In this document: in pieces, positions 1 through 8,751 of the stretch
How positions within the stretch are numbered: the first letter of the stretch is position 1
Layout: every line of letters begins with the position of its first letter
NCBI GenBank assembly: GCA_018240025.1
Contig: JAFEGM010000052.1
Coordinates: 1 to 64,000 of the forward strand
Direction of reading: 5' to 3'
DNA length: 64,000 nucleotides
DNA from: Verrucomicrobiota bacterium
Lineage (GTDB): Bacteria; Verrucomicrobiota; Verrucomicrobiia; Chthoniobacterales; SZAS-18
Made by a program: the position numbers and the translations under genes
Notes under the pieces: model-generated
What the model was told of the DNA's origin: nothing
What the model saw: the letters and a program-made list of their open reading frames with translations, nothing else
The model's database searches: none

Positions 1-31
1 TGCGTCACCCCCGTCTACTCTACTGTGTTTG

Positions 32-59
32 AAGCCCGCACGCGAGTGCGGGCTTTTTT
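32..59 (+). terminator. Rho-independent terminator at the window edge
   Basis: A perfect GC-rich stem (GCCCGCAC at 34-41 pairs with GTGCGGGC at 46-53, GCGA loop) is followed by six T residues; the flanking AA/TT extends the stem. It would end a plus-strand transcript entering from before base 1. That upstream gene is not visible. Bases 61-144 hold nothing I recognise. Confidence 0.85.
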
Positions 60-144
60 GTGCCCTGACGAGGGGCTGCTGGACCCATCCAGTCAGCTGC
101 GGGGCGGCTGGAAACGGTCCCAGTCTTCATGCATCCTCTGGTCC

Positions 145-675
145 TCACGTCTTCTTTGGCGGCGCCCCGGTGGAGCACCGACGGAACTCCCAGAACATCA
201 GGATCAGGGCCGCGACGCCGTAGGCCGTCGGTTGCATCCACCCGCCGCCGCTTGTCTGCAACCAGAGCCGACTGCCATGGCCAAACAGCAGCCCGCCCAA
301 GCTGATCCGCAGCCAACGCTCGAAACTTGCCCCTGGCCGCAGCGCGGTCGCCAGCAGGCCAGCGCCGACGGCGATCATCCCGAGCAGACCGACAGCATTT
401 GCAGCCGCGCGCTGCTGGATCGCCTCGGTTAGCGCGCCCAGTCCCGCCAGGGGCAGGCCCACCCCGAGTGCGAACAGCGCCACGCTCCCAAACCCCCGCC
501 CCAAGCTCTGTCCCAGCAGCCACGAGAGGGCAGCGAGAACGGCGCAGCCGGCTTGCAGCCAAAGAGCGGGCGCTGGCCCGGCGGACCGCTCGGACCACGC
601 CCAGCAGACGGCGGAAAGCGCCCAAACGAAGAGGAAATGGAAGAGGACTAGCACAAAGGAGGGGGGCCGAGGCAT
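145..675 (-). CDS. Small hydrophobic membrane protein, function unknown
   Basis: This encodes about 176 residues starting MPRPPSFVLVLFHFLF. An in-frame ATG 69 bases upstream would add an arginine- and cysteine-containing stretch that does not look like a membrane-protein start, so the internal ATG is preferred. Five to six hydrophobic segments alternate with short charged loops, and the C-terminus is basic, ending PPKKT. I see no catalytic motif or recognisable family. It points towards the window edge and converges on the terminator region near base 50. About 257 bases without a gene separate it from the next minus-strand gene. Function unknown; an inner-membrane location is inferred from hydrophobicity alone. 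Confidence 0.55.
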   Translation of the reverse strand: MPRPPSFVLVLFHFLFVWALSAVCWAWSERSAGPAPALWLQAGCAVLAALSWLLGQSLGRGFGSVALFALGVGLPLAGLGALTEAIQQRAAANAVGLLGMIAVGAGLLATALRPGASFERWLRISLGGLLFGHGSRLWLQTSGGGWMQPTAYGVAALILMFWEFRRCSTGAPPKKT

Positions 676-932
676 AGGGAATCTTGCCCCAAAAACGGGT
701 TGTGCGCAGAGCCACACGCTCCGCAGCCAGCACCGGTCGGCCAAACCGGGCCCAACGAGCGGTTTCGCCCAAGTGTATCTCTCGAAGGACCTGCAGCGGC
801 CGGGAATCTCCTGCAGATGCGTGCGCCCGCGACCCGGCTAAGCAAGTGGAGCATCACGGCAGGTTCCGCTGCTCGGCTCGCTGGAGCAAAGCCGCGGGAA
901 AACGACTCGTGCCAGCCAGCCGGGGCCGTCTG

Positions 933-1364
933 CTAGGAGCGCCGGACACCGCGCAGAATGTCGAGTCGGTGGGCTGGCGCGTCCGGGGCCAGAAACCGCG
1001 GAATCGTCTCTGGATTACGCCGCGGTCGCTGTAGGAACTCGAGGGGCCATTCGGTAAGGCGCTCGCGCCGAACGTGCTCGTAGTGACCGGAGTCCGTTTC
1101 GCGCAGATACTCCCGCTGCAGCACGAGCGCGACGGGTTCCTCCGCTCCGGCCGTGGCCAAGGCGAATGCCTGGGCCTCGGCGGCCGTGGCGAAGGCTTGG
1201 AAATAGTCGTCTCCGTCAGCCGCGTCGGCCGCTCCGCGCTCCGGATGCAGCCAGACGCGGTATTCCAGAACTTCATCCCAGACCAGGCCTCCGCCGGCCC
1301 CGGCGAGCGCGGGATAGTGACCGACCTTTGAGGGGTCCAGGACGGAAGGAAACGATGGACTCAT
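933..1364 (-). CDS. Small conserved soluble protein (family often labelled 'GCN5-like')
   Basis: This encodes 143 residues beginning MSPSFPSVLDPSKVGHYPAL. The strongly patterned N-terminus (HYPALAGAGGGLVWDEVLEYRVW), the central 'GDDYF.AF.T..EA' and the C-terminal 'TEWPLEFLQRPRRNPETIPRFL' blocks match, from memory, a short bacterial family that databases often name GCN5-type acetyltransferase. I see no acetyl-CoA binding signature (Q/RxxGxG/A) in it, so that name may be inherited rather than earned. It is soluble, with no signal peptide. It is divergent from the kinase-like gene at 1542, with 177 bases between them. Real gene: very likely. Function: unknown. Confidence 0.6.
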   Translation of the reverse strand: MSPSFPSVLDPSKVGHYPALAGAGGGLVWDEVLEYRVWLHPERGAADAADGDDYFQAFATAAEAQAFALATAGAEEPVALVLQREYLRETDSGHYEHVRRERLTEWPLEFLQRPRRNPETIPRFLAPDAPAHRLDILRGVRRS

Positions 1365-1541
1365 CGGACTGGGCGAGATTCGCTCCCCAAGCTAGCCTTG
1401 GCCTTTCCGTCCGCGACAGCGATTTGCGACCTCCGGTTGCCTCGATCGCGCCGCGGACCCGCGACGGATCTCCGCAAGCCCCCGGTGGCATTCCTCCGCG
1501 GGCGTGATTTCCTTGCGGCTCCGCTTCGCTCCTCCTGCCCC

Positions 1542-2582
1542 ATGCTGACGCCCACCCGCAAGAAGCACGCCTACCCGGTGCAGCCGGCCCTGCGGCGCTA
1601 TCTCTCCAATTTCACGCGCGAGACGGAGTTGCCGATCGACTACGAGAGCCTCACGCACCACGCGGAAAGCTATCCGCTGCTCGATCGCGAGGGGCGCGAC
1701 ACGCTTTGGCGCACGGTCACGTTTTCGCCCGGCGAGGCGCGCGAGATCTACGCCGGGCTGCGCGACATCTACGCGCTGCTGCGGGCCAGTGGCGACACCA
1801 AGCGCATGAGCCACCTGGCGGTCTCGCGGGTCGACTACTGCGAGTTCGGCAATTCCAAGCCGTTCCGCATCCGCATCGTCAATCTGCTGAACGACAACCA
1901 GGACTATTTCTACGTGAAGCGGGCCGACGCCTCGCGCATCTACGGCCTCGAACTGGAGCACCTGCTCTCGCCGAATCGGATGCACTTCCTGGTCTGGGGC
2001 GACACGCTCATCGAGGAGCACGTGGTCGGGCTACCCGGCGATCTCTTCATGCGGGAGCATCTGCAGGATCCCGGATTCAAGGAGGTCCGCATCGCCAAGG
2101 AGTTCGTGAAGTTCAACGAGCGCTGCTCCATCCGGCTCCTCGGCGACATGCGGAGCTATAACTACGTGGTCGATATCACGCCCGATTTCGAGGAGGTGCA
2201 GTACCGCATTCGCCCGATGGACTTCGACCAGCAGTGCTACGACGGCCGCCGGAAGTTCTATCTGCCGAAGCTCTTCAAGGAGAACAATCCGCTCATCTAC
2301 TTCGGCATCCGTTTCCTCGACGAGACCAGCGTGGTGCAATACGAGGCCGAAGAGCGGTCGCTCATCAGCCTGCGCATGAAGGTCGAGCGCAACCGCCTCG
2401 GCCAGCTGCTGGAGGCCATGTGCGCCGAGCCGCTGGCGCCGCCGGAGAAGATCCTGCAGCTGCGCCAGGAGATGGCCGACTGGCACCAGAACCCCGACTT
2501 CCACTACTGCCGCAGCATGGGCGACATCCTGAAGCTCAACATGCGGGTCAAGCTGCCGGAGGCGGCGCCGTCGATCCCATGA
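1542..2582 (+). CDS. Orphan protein with protein-kinase-like motif order
   Basis: This encodes 346 residues; I start at the ATG giving MLTPTRKKHAYPV because upstream in-frame sequence is arginine-rich and unpatterned. The leader just before the ATG is pyrimidine-rich (CTCCTCCTGCCCC), not a Shine-Dalgarno. I cannot name the family. In order it shows a Lys after a beta-like segment (YFYVKR, K126), an acidic helix (GLELEHLL, E137/E139), a hinge-like IEEHVVGLPGD, then GDMRSYN (D202, N207) and MDFDQQ (D227/D229). That order matches the K-E-(HxD..N)-DFD layout of protein-kinase and aminoglycoside-phosphotransferase folds. The kinase reading is inference, and the usual glycine-rich loop is not obvious. 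A cytoplasmic location is likely. The next gene, a GMC oxidoreductase, starts 76 bases downstream and could share its transcript. Confidence 0.6.
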   Translation: MLTPTRKKHAYPVQPALRRYLSNFTRETELPIDYESLTHHAESYPLLDREGRDTLWRTVTFSPGEAREIYAGLRDIYALLRASGDTKRMSHLAVSRVDYCEFGNSKPFRIRIVNLLNDNQDYFYVKRADASRIYGLELEHLLSPNRMHFLVWGDTLIEEHVVGLPGDLFMREHLQDPGFKEVRIAKEFVKFNERCSIRLLGDMRSYNYVVDITPDFEEVQYRIRPMDFDQQCYDGRRKFYLPKLFKENNPLIYFGIRFLDETSVVQYEAEERSLISLRMKVERNRLGQLLEAMCAEPLAPPEKILQLRQEMADWHQNPDFHYCRSMGDILKLNMRVKLPEAAPSIP

Positions 2583-2658
2583 GGGCGGCGGCATCGCCGC
2601 TCGGGCACCCGCATCGATTCCGCTGGCCACCGGCCCGCGCCTGTCCTACCAACCGCGC

Positions 2659-4236
2659 ATGTTCGACTACGTCATCGTGGGCGCCGGGTCGGCGGGTTGC
2701 GTGCTGGCTCATCGCCTTAGTGCGAATCCGGCTACGAAAGTGCTGCTGATCGAGGCCGGCGGCAGCGACGCCCATCCCTTCGTGCGCATTCCGGCGGGCT
2801 TTTCGAAACTCTTCAAGACGGCGCGCGACTGGAACTACCACACGGAGCCACAGCCGGGCTGCGCGGGGCGGGCGATGTACTGGCCGCGGGGCAAAATGCT
2901 GGGCGGCTCTTCCTCGATTAACGCCATGATCTACATGCGCGGGCATCGGGCCGACTACGACGAATGGAAGGCGCTGGGCAATGCCGGCTGGGGCTACGAC
3001 GACCTGCTGCCGTATTTCCGCAAGAACGAGAACAATCAGCGCGGCGCGGACAAATACCACGGCGAGAGCGGCCCGCTCTGCGTGACCGACCTGCACGGCC
3101 CGCACGCGCTCAGCCACGCGATGGTGGCCGGCTTCGCGGAATGCGGCGTGCCGACCACGCGCGATTTCAACGGCGCGACGCAGGAAGGAGCGGGGATCAA
3201 TCAGGTCACCATGCTCGACCAGCGACGCTGGAGTGCGGCCGATGCCTATCTGCATCAGATCCGCAATCGACCGAACCTGCGGGTCGTCCAGCAGGCGCTC
3301 GTCCAGCGCGTGGTCTTCGACGGACGCCGGGCAACCGGCGTGGAGTACCGCGAGCGGGGCGGAGCGGTGCAGACCGCCTCGGCCGGCAGAGAGGTCCTGC
3401 TCTGCGCCGGAGCGATCGGCTCGCCGCAGATCCTGCTCCTCAGTGGCGTCGGCCCGGCTGCGCAATTGCAAGGGCTCGGGCTGCCGGTCGTGCACGATCT
3501 GCCGGGCGTGGGCGAGAACCTGCAGGATCATCTGATCAGCGGCGTGATCATGGGGGTGAATCGGCGCGATACCCTCGCCAAGGCGGAATCTCTCGGGTCG
3601 CTGCTCCGATATTTCTTCCGCAAGCAGCGCGGACTGCTGGCGTCCAACGTGGCCGAAGTTTGCGCCTTCCTGCGCACCCAACCGGACCTGCCCGCGCCAG
3701 ATCTGCAGTTCCACGCAGCGCCGGGCTATTTCTTCAATCATGGCCTGGGCCGCGAGAAGATCCATGGGGCCAGCATCGGGGCCACGCTCATCCGACCTTA
3801 CAGCGTCGGTCGATTGACCCTAAAGTCGACCGATCCGGCCGCGCACCCGGCGCTCGATCCCCGCTATCTCTCCGATCCCCGCGATCTCGCGCTGCTGGTC
3901 GAGGGACTGAAGCTGGCCCGCCGGGTCTTCGCCTCGGCCGCCTTCGCGCCACATCGGACGGTCGAGCTGAAGCCCGGCCCGGACGTGCGCAGCGACGACG
4001 AGATCGCGGCTGCGGTCCGCCAAACCTGCGAAACGCTCTATCACCCCGTCGGCACCTGCCGGATGGGACCGTCCGGGGAAAAGGCCGCAGTGGTCGATCC
4101 GCAGCTCCGGGTGCAGGGGCTGGCCGGCCTGCGGGTGATCGACGCCTCCATCATGCCGGTCATCCCACGGGGGAATACGAACGCGCCCACCATGGTCATT
4201 GCCGAAAAAGCGGCAGACTTGCTGCTGCAAGCGTAA
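2659..4236 (+). CDS. GMC-family FAD oxidoreductase (choline dehydrogenase-like)
   Basis: This encodes 525 residues, normal for bacterial GMC (glucose-methanol-choline) oxidoreductases, which oxidise primary alcohols using FAD. The N-terminus carries the Rossmann dinucleotide motif [16 protein letters not shown] at residues 4-19 followed by an acidic strand end (IEAGG). The family signature [18 protein letters not shown] lies near residues 79-96. The catalytic pair is present: His462 in HPVGTCRMG and Asn506 in GNTNAPTMV, 44 residues apart as in choline dehydrogenase. There is no signal peptide. The closest naming is BetA-like, but no betaine aldehyde dehydrogenase or betT neighbour is present, so the substrate is unassigned. 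Confidence 0.92.
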   Translation: MFDYVIVGAGSAGCVLAHRLSANPATKVLLIEAGGSDAHPFVRIPAGFSKLFKTARDWNYHTEPQPGCAGRAMYWPRGKMLGGSSSINAMIYMRGHRADYDEWKALGNAGWGYDDLLPYFRKNENNQRGADKYHGESGPLCVTDLHGPHALSHAMVAGFAECGVPTTRDFNGATQEGAGINQVTMLDQRRWSAADAYLHQIRNRPNLRVVQQALVQRVVFDGRRATGVEYRERGGAVQTASAGREVLLCAGAIGSPQILLLSGVGPAAQLQGLGLPVVHDLPGVGENLQDHLISGVIMGVNRRDTLAKAESLGSLLRYFFRKQRGLLASNVAEVCAFLRTQPDLPAPDLQFHAAPGYFFNHGLGREKIHGASIGATLIRPYSVGRLTLKSTDPAAHPALDPRYLSDPRDLALLVEGLKLARRVFASAAFAPHRTVELKPGPDVRSDDEIAAAVRQTCETLYHPVGTCRMGPSGEKAAVVDPQLRVQGLAGLRVIDASIMPVIPRGNTNAPTMVIAEKAADLLLQA

Positions 4237-4301
4237 GAACTGCTCGACGCCACGCCACCCCCCCACGCACTCTGAAGGTTACCGGCTGAAAGTACGCCCG
4301 C

Positions 4302-7055
4302 ATGCCCGCTGCTCCGCCCGACATGACCCTCTCGTCCACGATGTCGCGGACGGGCACGTGGTCGCTCCCGCCGCTCTCGGCGGACGGCAAGGGCACCTTC
4401 GCCAAGGATCTGCTGCGCAAGCTCATCTGGCTCTACGTCCAGGGCTCGCTGGTCGCCATTTCGGTCTGCTTCGTCCTCTTCCTGCTCGGCCTCGAGTTCA
4501 CGCTACGACAGTGGACCATGTTTCTGGTCTCCATTCCGGCGGGGATGGCGCTCTACGTGGTGCCCGACATCTACCTGATCATCCGCAACTACCGGAGGGT
4601 GGGCATCGCGCTGGAGAAAATGGACCGCGGCATCGTCCCGACCTCCGAGGAGGTTTCGAATGCCATCGTGCGGGCGCTGAATCTGCCGATGTATGCGTTC
4701 ACCCGCATCACCTTCCTGCACGGTCCGGGCGCCGCGCTGGCCGGCATGATCATCATGTTCGGCGGCAACGCCTTCCTCGAGGCGGGCTTCGCGCGCTGGC
4801 AGATCTGGACGCTCTTCACCATCGTCCTCTTCTTCGCCTCGCCCACGCACGGCATTTTCGAGTTCTTCTCCGTCTCGCGCGCCATGGTCCCGGCTCTGGA
4901 GCGGCTCTCCGCGCTGCCGGGCGGCGACCTGAGCAGCGACGAGCAGCGGGCCCGGCTGAAGTCGACCAGCCTGAAACGGAAGCTGCTCTATCTGGCGCTC
5001 TTCGTCACTGCGCTGCCGCTGCTCTTCTTCGCCTCGTCCATCGTGCTGAAGATCTACCAGCTCGTGAACCGCCTCGGAGTCGTTCCTCCGCCCGGCACGC
5101 TCTCGGGGCTCTGGTGGTGGATCGGCGGCGTGGTCGTCGTCTGCATGACCGGCACGGTCCTGATGGCGCTGCTCACCGCCGGCGAGGTCTCGCGCTCGGC
5201 GGCCAAGCTCCTCCGCGGGATGAACCGGGTGGAGCGGGGGGATCACGGCATCACGCTGCAGATCACCTCGACCGACGAATACGCCGATCTCTATCGCGGG
5301 TTCAATCTCATGACCGAGGGCCTGCGGGAGGAGGCCAAGATCCTGGGCTTGTCCCAGGATCTGATGGGCGAGCTGCAGCTCGATCCGCTGCTCGAACGCA
5401 TCATGCGGGCCAGCACGGAACTGCTCGATGCCGAGCGCAGCACGCTTTTCATCCACGATCGCAAGACCAACACGCTCTGGAGCCGCTTCGCCGAAGGGCT
5501 CGGGCACAAGGAGATCCGCATCCCGGCTGACCGTGGCATCGCCGGTACGGTCTTCACGACCGGCCACGCCGAGAACATCAAGGACCCGTATTGCGACCCG
5601 CGCTTCAATCCGGAAATCGACCGCAAGACCGGCTTCCGCACGCGCAACATCCTGGCCGTGCCGGTCATGAACAAGAACGGCCAGCCCATCGGCGTGGCCC
5701 AGGTCTTGAACAAACGCGGCGGCTACTTCACCCGTCAGGACGAGGCGCGGCTGCGGGCCTTCTCCTCGCAGGCCGCCATCTGTCTCGAGAATGCGCGCCT
5801 CTTCGACGAGGTGCTGAAGATCCGCGATTACAACGAGAGCATCCTGCGCTCGACCTCGAACGGCATCATGGCCTTCGACGCCGGCGGCGCACTCACCTCC
5901 GCCAACCCCGCCGCCATCACGCTCTTCGGCCAGGGGTCGGTCGATCTCGGCATGCTCCTCGGGCAGAGCGCCGACGACATCTTCGGCCAGCAGAATTCGT
6001 GGGTCCTCATGGCCCTGCGCACCGTGGTGGAGACGGGCGACACCGACACCACCCGCGACGCCGACCTGACCTGCCCGAACGGCGTGGTGGTGAGCGTCAA
6101 CCTGACCGCCGCGCCGCTGCGCGAGGCCGATGCCACGGTCGTCGGCACGCTGCTCATTTTCGAGGATCTCAGCTCCGAGAAGCGGACGCGCGACACCATG
6201 GCGCGCTACATGAGCAAGGAAGTGGTGGACCAGCTCATGCAGGCGGGCGGGGCGCTGGAAGGCAGCGAGCAGGAGATCACCATTCTCTTCTCCGACATTC
6301 TCGGCTTCACGACGCTCTCCGAGACCATCGGGCCGCGCGAGACGGTCTCGATGCTGAACGAGTATTTCACCGAGATGTACGAATGGATCGAGCGCCACGG
6401 CGGCATGCTCGACAAGTACATCGGCGACGCGATCATGGCCCTCTTCGGCGCGCCCTTCGTGAAGACCGGCGACGCGGACCGCGCGGTCAGCGCCGCGGTC
6501 GGCATGGTGCACGCGCTGCGCGATTTCAACGAGCGCCGCAAGCAGGCCGGCAAGGACACCATCGGCATGGGGATCGGCCTCAACACCGGCCAGGCGATTC
6601 TCGGCAGCATCGGCTCGCCCAAGCGGGTCGGGTACACGGCCATCGGCGACAGCGTCAATCTCGCGTCGCGCCTGGAGGCGGCCACCCGGCTCTACGGCGT
6701 GGACATCCTGATGTCGGAGTCGACCCTCAAGGCGTTGACCGCCCCTGTGCCCGTGCGCGAGATCGACCGTCTGCGGGTGAAGGGCAAAAACGAGCCCGTC
6801 TCGATCTACGAGGTGCTGGCGCAGCATCCGGCCGATCTGCGGACGAATTTCTCCGCCGGGCACGAGGCCTACGCGAGCGGCTTGCGGCACTATCGGCGTG
6901 GCAATTTCGCCCAGGCGCTGCGCGATTTCGATTCCGCCCGCCAGCTGCTGCCGGGCGACGTGGCCAGCAATCTGCAGCATTCCCGCTGCCTGCATTTCCT
7001 GGCCCATCCTCCAGGCGAGAGCTGGGACGGAGTCTGGACGCTGAAGGAGAAGTGA
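4302..7055 (+). CDS. Membrane-bound class III adenylate/guanylate cyclase with HAMP, GAF and PAS
   Basis: This encodes 917 residues and would make a cyclic nucleotide from ATP or GTP. The N-terminal third has about six membrane segments (residues 35-295), followed by a HAMP-like stretch (about 296-345), a GAF domain (about 360-500), a PAS domain (about 515-620) and the catalytic domain (about 650-840). Both metal-binding aspartates are visible: Asp665 in LFSDILGF and Asp709 in [11 protein letters not shown]. The [14 protein letters not shown] block is also intact. A short TPR-like C-terminal tail follows ([20 protein letters not shown]). Nucleotide preference cannot be settled by eye. It starts 65 bases after the GMC gene, and the ATG at 4323 is an alternative start. 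Confidence 0.93.
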   Translation: MPAAPPDMTLSSTMSRTGTWSLPPLSADGKGTFAKDLLRKLIWLYVQGSLVAISVCFVLFLLGLEFTLRQWTMFLVSIPAGMALYVVPDIYLIIRNYRRVGIALEKMDRGIVPTSEEVSNAIVRALNLPMYAFTRITFLHGPGAALAGMIIMFGGNAFLEAGFARWQIWTLFTIVLFFASPTHGIFEFFSVSRAMVPALERLSALPGGDLSSDEQRARLKSTSLKRKLLYLALFVTALPLLFFASSIVLKIYQLVNRLGVVPPPGTLSGLWWWIGGVVVVCMTGTVLMALLTAGEVSRSAAKLLRGMNRVERGDHGITLQITSTDEYADLYRGFNLMTEGLREEAKILGLSQDLMGELQLDPLLERIMRASTELLDAERSTLFIHDRKTNTLWSRFAEGLGHKEIRIPADRGIAGTVFTTGHAENIKDPYCDPRFNPEIDRKTGFRTRNILAVPVMNKNGQPIGVAQVLNKRGGYFTRQDEARLRAFSSQAAICLENARLFDEVLKIRDYNESILRSTSNGIMAFDAGGALTSANPAAITLFGQGSVDLGMLLGQSADDIFGQQNSWVLMALRTVVETGDTDTTRDADLTCPNGVVVSVNLTAAPLREADATVVGTLLIFEDLSSEKRTRDTMARYMSKEVVDQLMQAGGALEGSEQEITILFSDILGFTTLSETIGPRETVSMLNEYFTEMYEWIERHGGMLDKYIGDAIMALFGAPFVKTGDADRAVSAAVGMVHALRDFNERRKQAGKDTIGMGIGLNTGQAILGSIGSPKRVGYTAIGDSVNLASRLEAATRLYGVDILMSESTLKALTAPVPVREIDRLRVKGKNEPVSIYEVLAQHPADLRTNFSAGHEAYASGLRHYRRGNFAQALRDFDSARQLLPGDVASNLQHSRCLHFLAHPPGESWDGVWTLKEK

Positions 7056-7148
7056 GGCCGCGCCTCGCGGCGGGCGCGTCCGCCGCGCTCCCCGCGTCAT
7101 GACTGGACGCGCACTTGCGGCCATTTTGGATCCGCCCACGGTGCGCCC

Positions 7149-7577
7149 ATGCAACTGCGACACCTCCTCCCCGCTCTCGCTTTCGCCTGTTCCCTCGCCG
7201 CCGCGGTCTCCGCGCAAGAGGGCAAATTCGTCCCGGCTCCGCCCGAACTGAAGAAGCTCGTGGCCACCTTGCCGCAGCCGCAGTACCCGCCGGCCCTGGC
7301 CCGCGGCGCGCGGCCGGAGGGCACAGTCGTGCTGCGGATGTATGTGGCGGAGAACGGCCAGGTCGCCCAAACGAAGGTCGCCAAGTCCAGCGGCAACGCC
7401 GATCTCGACAAGGCCGCGCTCAACGCCGTCAAAGGCTTCAAGTTCACGCCCTACGCGGTGAACGGGAAGAACATCGCCTGGTTCTTCGACTACAGCGCCA
7501 AGTACAAGGCTCCGGCGGCGGCCGGTCAGCAGCAGCAGCAGGGGAACGCGCCCAAGCGCGAGCGCCCCGACTATTGA
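7149..7577 (+). CDS. Secreted TonB C-terminal-domain protein
   Basis: This encodes 142 residues with a clear cleavable signal peptide (LLPALAFACSLAAAVSAQ, residues 6-23). The body is a single TonB C-terminal domain: PQPQYPPALARGARPEGTVV, then a V.ENGQV stretch and 'SSGNADLDKAALNAVKGFKF.P'. Classical TonB keeps an uncleaved N-terminal anchor and a proline-rich spacer. Both are missing here, so this is probably a periplasmic stand-alone domain rather than an energy transducer. The C-terminus is a Gln/Ala-rich tail. It lies 10 bases before the hydrolase gene at 7588, suggesting co-transcription. Confidence 0.85.
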   Translation: MQLRHLLPALAFACSLAAAVSAQEGKFVPAPPELKKLVATLPQPQYPPALARGARPEGTVVLRMYVAENGQVAQTKVAKSSGNADLDKAALNAVKGFKFTPYAVNGKNIAWFFDYSAKYKAPAAAGQQQQQGNAPKRERPDY

Positions 7578-7587
7578 GAGGTCGAGC

Positions 7588-8658
7588 ATGACGCGCCGTC
7601 GCTTTTTGCGCACCGCCGCCCTGGCTGCCGGGGCGGTGGCCGGCGGCGGCACGGTCGTGAGCGCGGCTAAAGGCGCCTGCTATCGCGGTCCGGTCAGCGA
7701 CCACTTCGACGGCTCGCATTTCCGGAATCTCTACGGTGTGCCCGCCGGCAAGCCGTTCGGGGAGGTGGCCCGCTGGATGACCACCCGACGGCCGACCCCC
7801 TGGCCGGCCTCGCTGCTCGACGCGGCGACCCCCGCGCTGCCCGAGCGCGTCGGGCGTGGCCAAGTGGCGGTCACGTTCGTCGGGCATGCCACCTTCCTCA
7901 TCCAGCATCCCTCGGGACTGAACGTCCTGACCGACCCGGTCTGGTCGGAGCGGGCCAGCCCGGTGGCCTTCGCCGGCCCGAAGCGGAGTCGTCCGGCCGG
8001 ACTGAAGCTGGCGGAACTGCCCCGCATTCACGTCGTGCTGGTCAGCCACAACCACTACGACCACCTCGATCTCCCGACGCTGCGCCAGCTGCAGAAGCTG
8101 CATCAGCCTCTCGTCCTGACGCCGCTGGGCAATGCGCGGATCGTGGCCCGGGCGGGTCTGCGCCAGGTGCTGGAGCTCGACTGGTGGGAGGAGCACCGAC
8201 CCGATCTCCCGGGTGCCCCGCGGATCACGCTCACCCCGGCCCAGCACTGGTCGCGGCGGACCGTTTCGGACACGAATCGCGCGCTCTGGGGCGGCTTTCG
8301 CGTCGACTCGGACGGCGCGCCCGCCTGGCATTTCGTGGGCGACTCCGGCTATCATCCCCAGCTTTTTCGGGACATCCGCCAGCGCCTCGGTCCGGTCGGG
8401 GTCGCGCTCGTGCCGATCGGCGCCTATGAGCCGCGGTGGTTCATGGGCAGCCAGCACATGGATCCGGCGGAGGCGATCCTGACCCATCGCGACCTCGGGG
8501 CCCGGACGAGCCTCGGCATGCACTTCGGCACGTTTCCGCTGACCGACGAGGCGATCGATGCGCCGCCGCGCGAACTGGCCGAGGAGATGAGAAAGACCGG
8601 CCTCGCAGCCGAGCGTTTTCGCGTGCCGGGCGTCGGACAAACCGTCACATTGGCGTAA
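7588..8658 (+). CDS. Tat-exported metallo-beta-lactamase-fold hydrolase (NAPE-PLD/UlaG-like)
   Basis: This encodes 356 residues. The N-terminus MTRRRFLRTAALAAGAVAGG is a twin-arginine signal, implying export after folding. The metallo-hydrolase signature SHNHYDHLD sits at residues 153-161 (His154, His156, Asp158, His159). Further ligand-type positions are visible in TPAQHWSRR, VGDSGYH and the C-terminal GMHFGTFPL. The blocks TFVGHATFLIQHPSG and NVLTDPVWSERASP are typical of the subgroup containing N-acyl-phosphatidylethanolamine phospholipase D. A lipid substrate is therefore possible but not shown. A GAGAGGTCGAGC leader before the ATG gives only a weak ribosome site. Confidence 0.88.
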   Translation: MTRRRFLRTAALAAGAVAGGGTVVSAAKGACYRGPVSDHFDGSHFRNLYGVPAGKPFGEVARWMTTRRPTPWPASLLDAATPALPERVGRGQVAVTFVGHATFLIQHPSGLNVLTDPVWSERASPVAFAGPKRSRPAGLKLAELPRIHVVLVSHNHYDHLDLPTLRQLQKLHQPLVLTPLGNARIVARAGLRQVLELDWWEEHRPDLPGAPRITLTPAQHWSRRTVSDTNRALWGGFRVDSDGAPAWHFVGDSGYHPQLFRDIRQRLGPVGVALVPIGAYEPRWFMGSQHMDPAEAILTHRDLGARTSLGMHFGTFPLTDEAIDAPPRELAEEMRKTGLAAERFRVPGVGQTVTLA

Positions 8659-8751
8659 CCGCCGGCCTTCGGCATGGATCACGCTCTGCTGTCGGGTGGC
8701 CCCGTCGCTCGGCGGTCCGCCCCGCCGTCGAACCCTTGTTGTCCCTCTCCG

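Noticed and set aside
1..25. Possible 3' end of a tRNA before the terminator at 32-59
   Set aside because: Too few bases are present to see the T-arm or acceptor pairing, and no CCA end is clear.
4503..7652. A 1049-codon open frame on the minus strand
   Set aside because: It is antisense to the cyclase, TonB-domain and hydrolase genes, and its translation has no recognisable motif.
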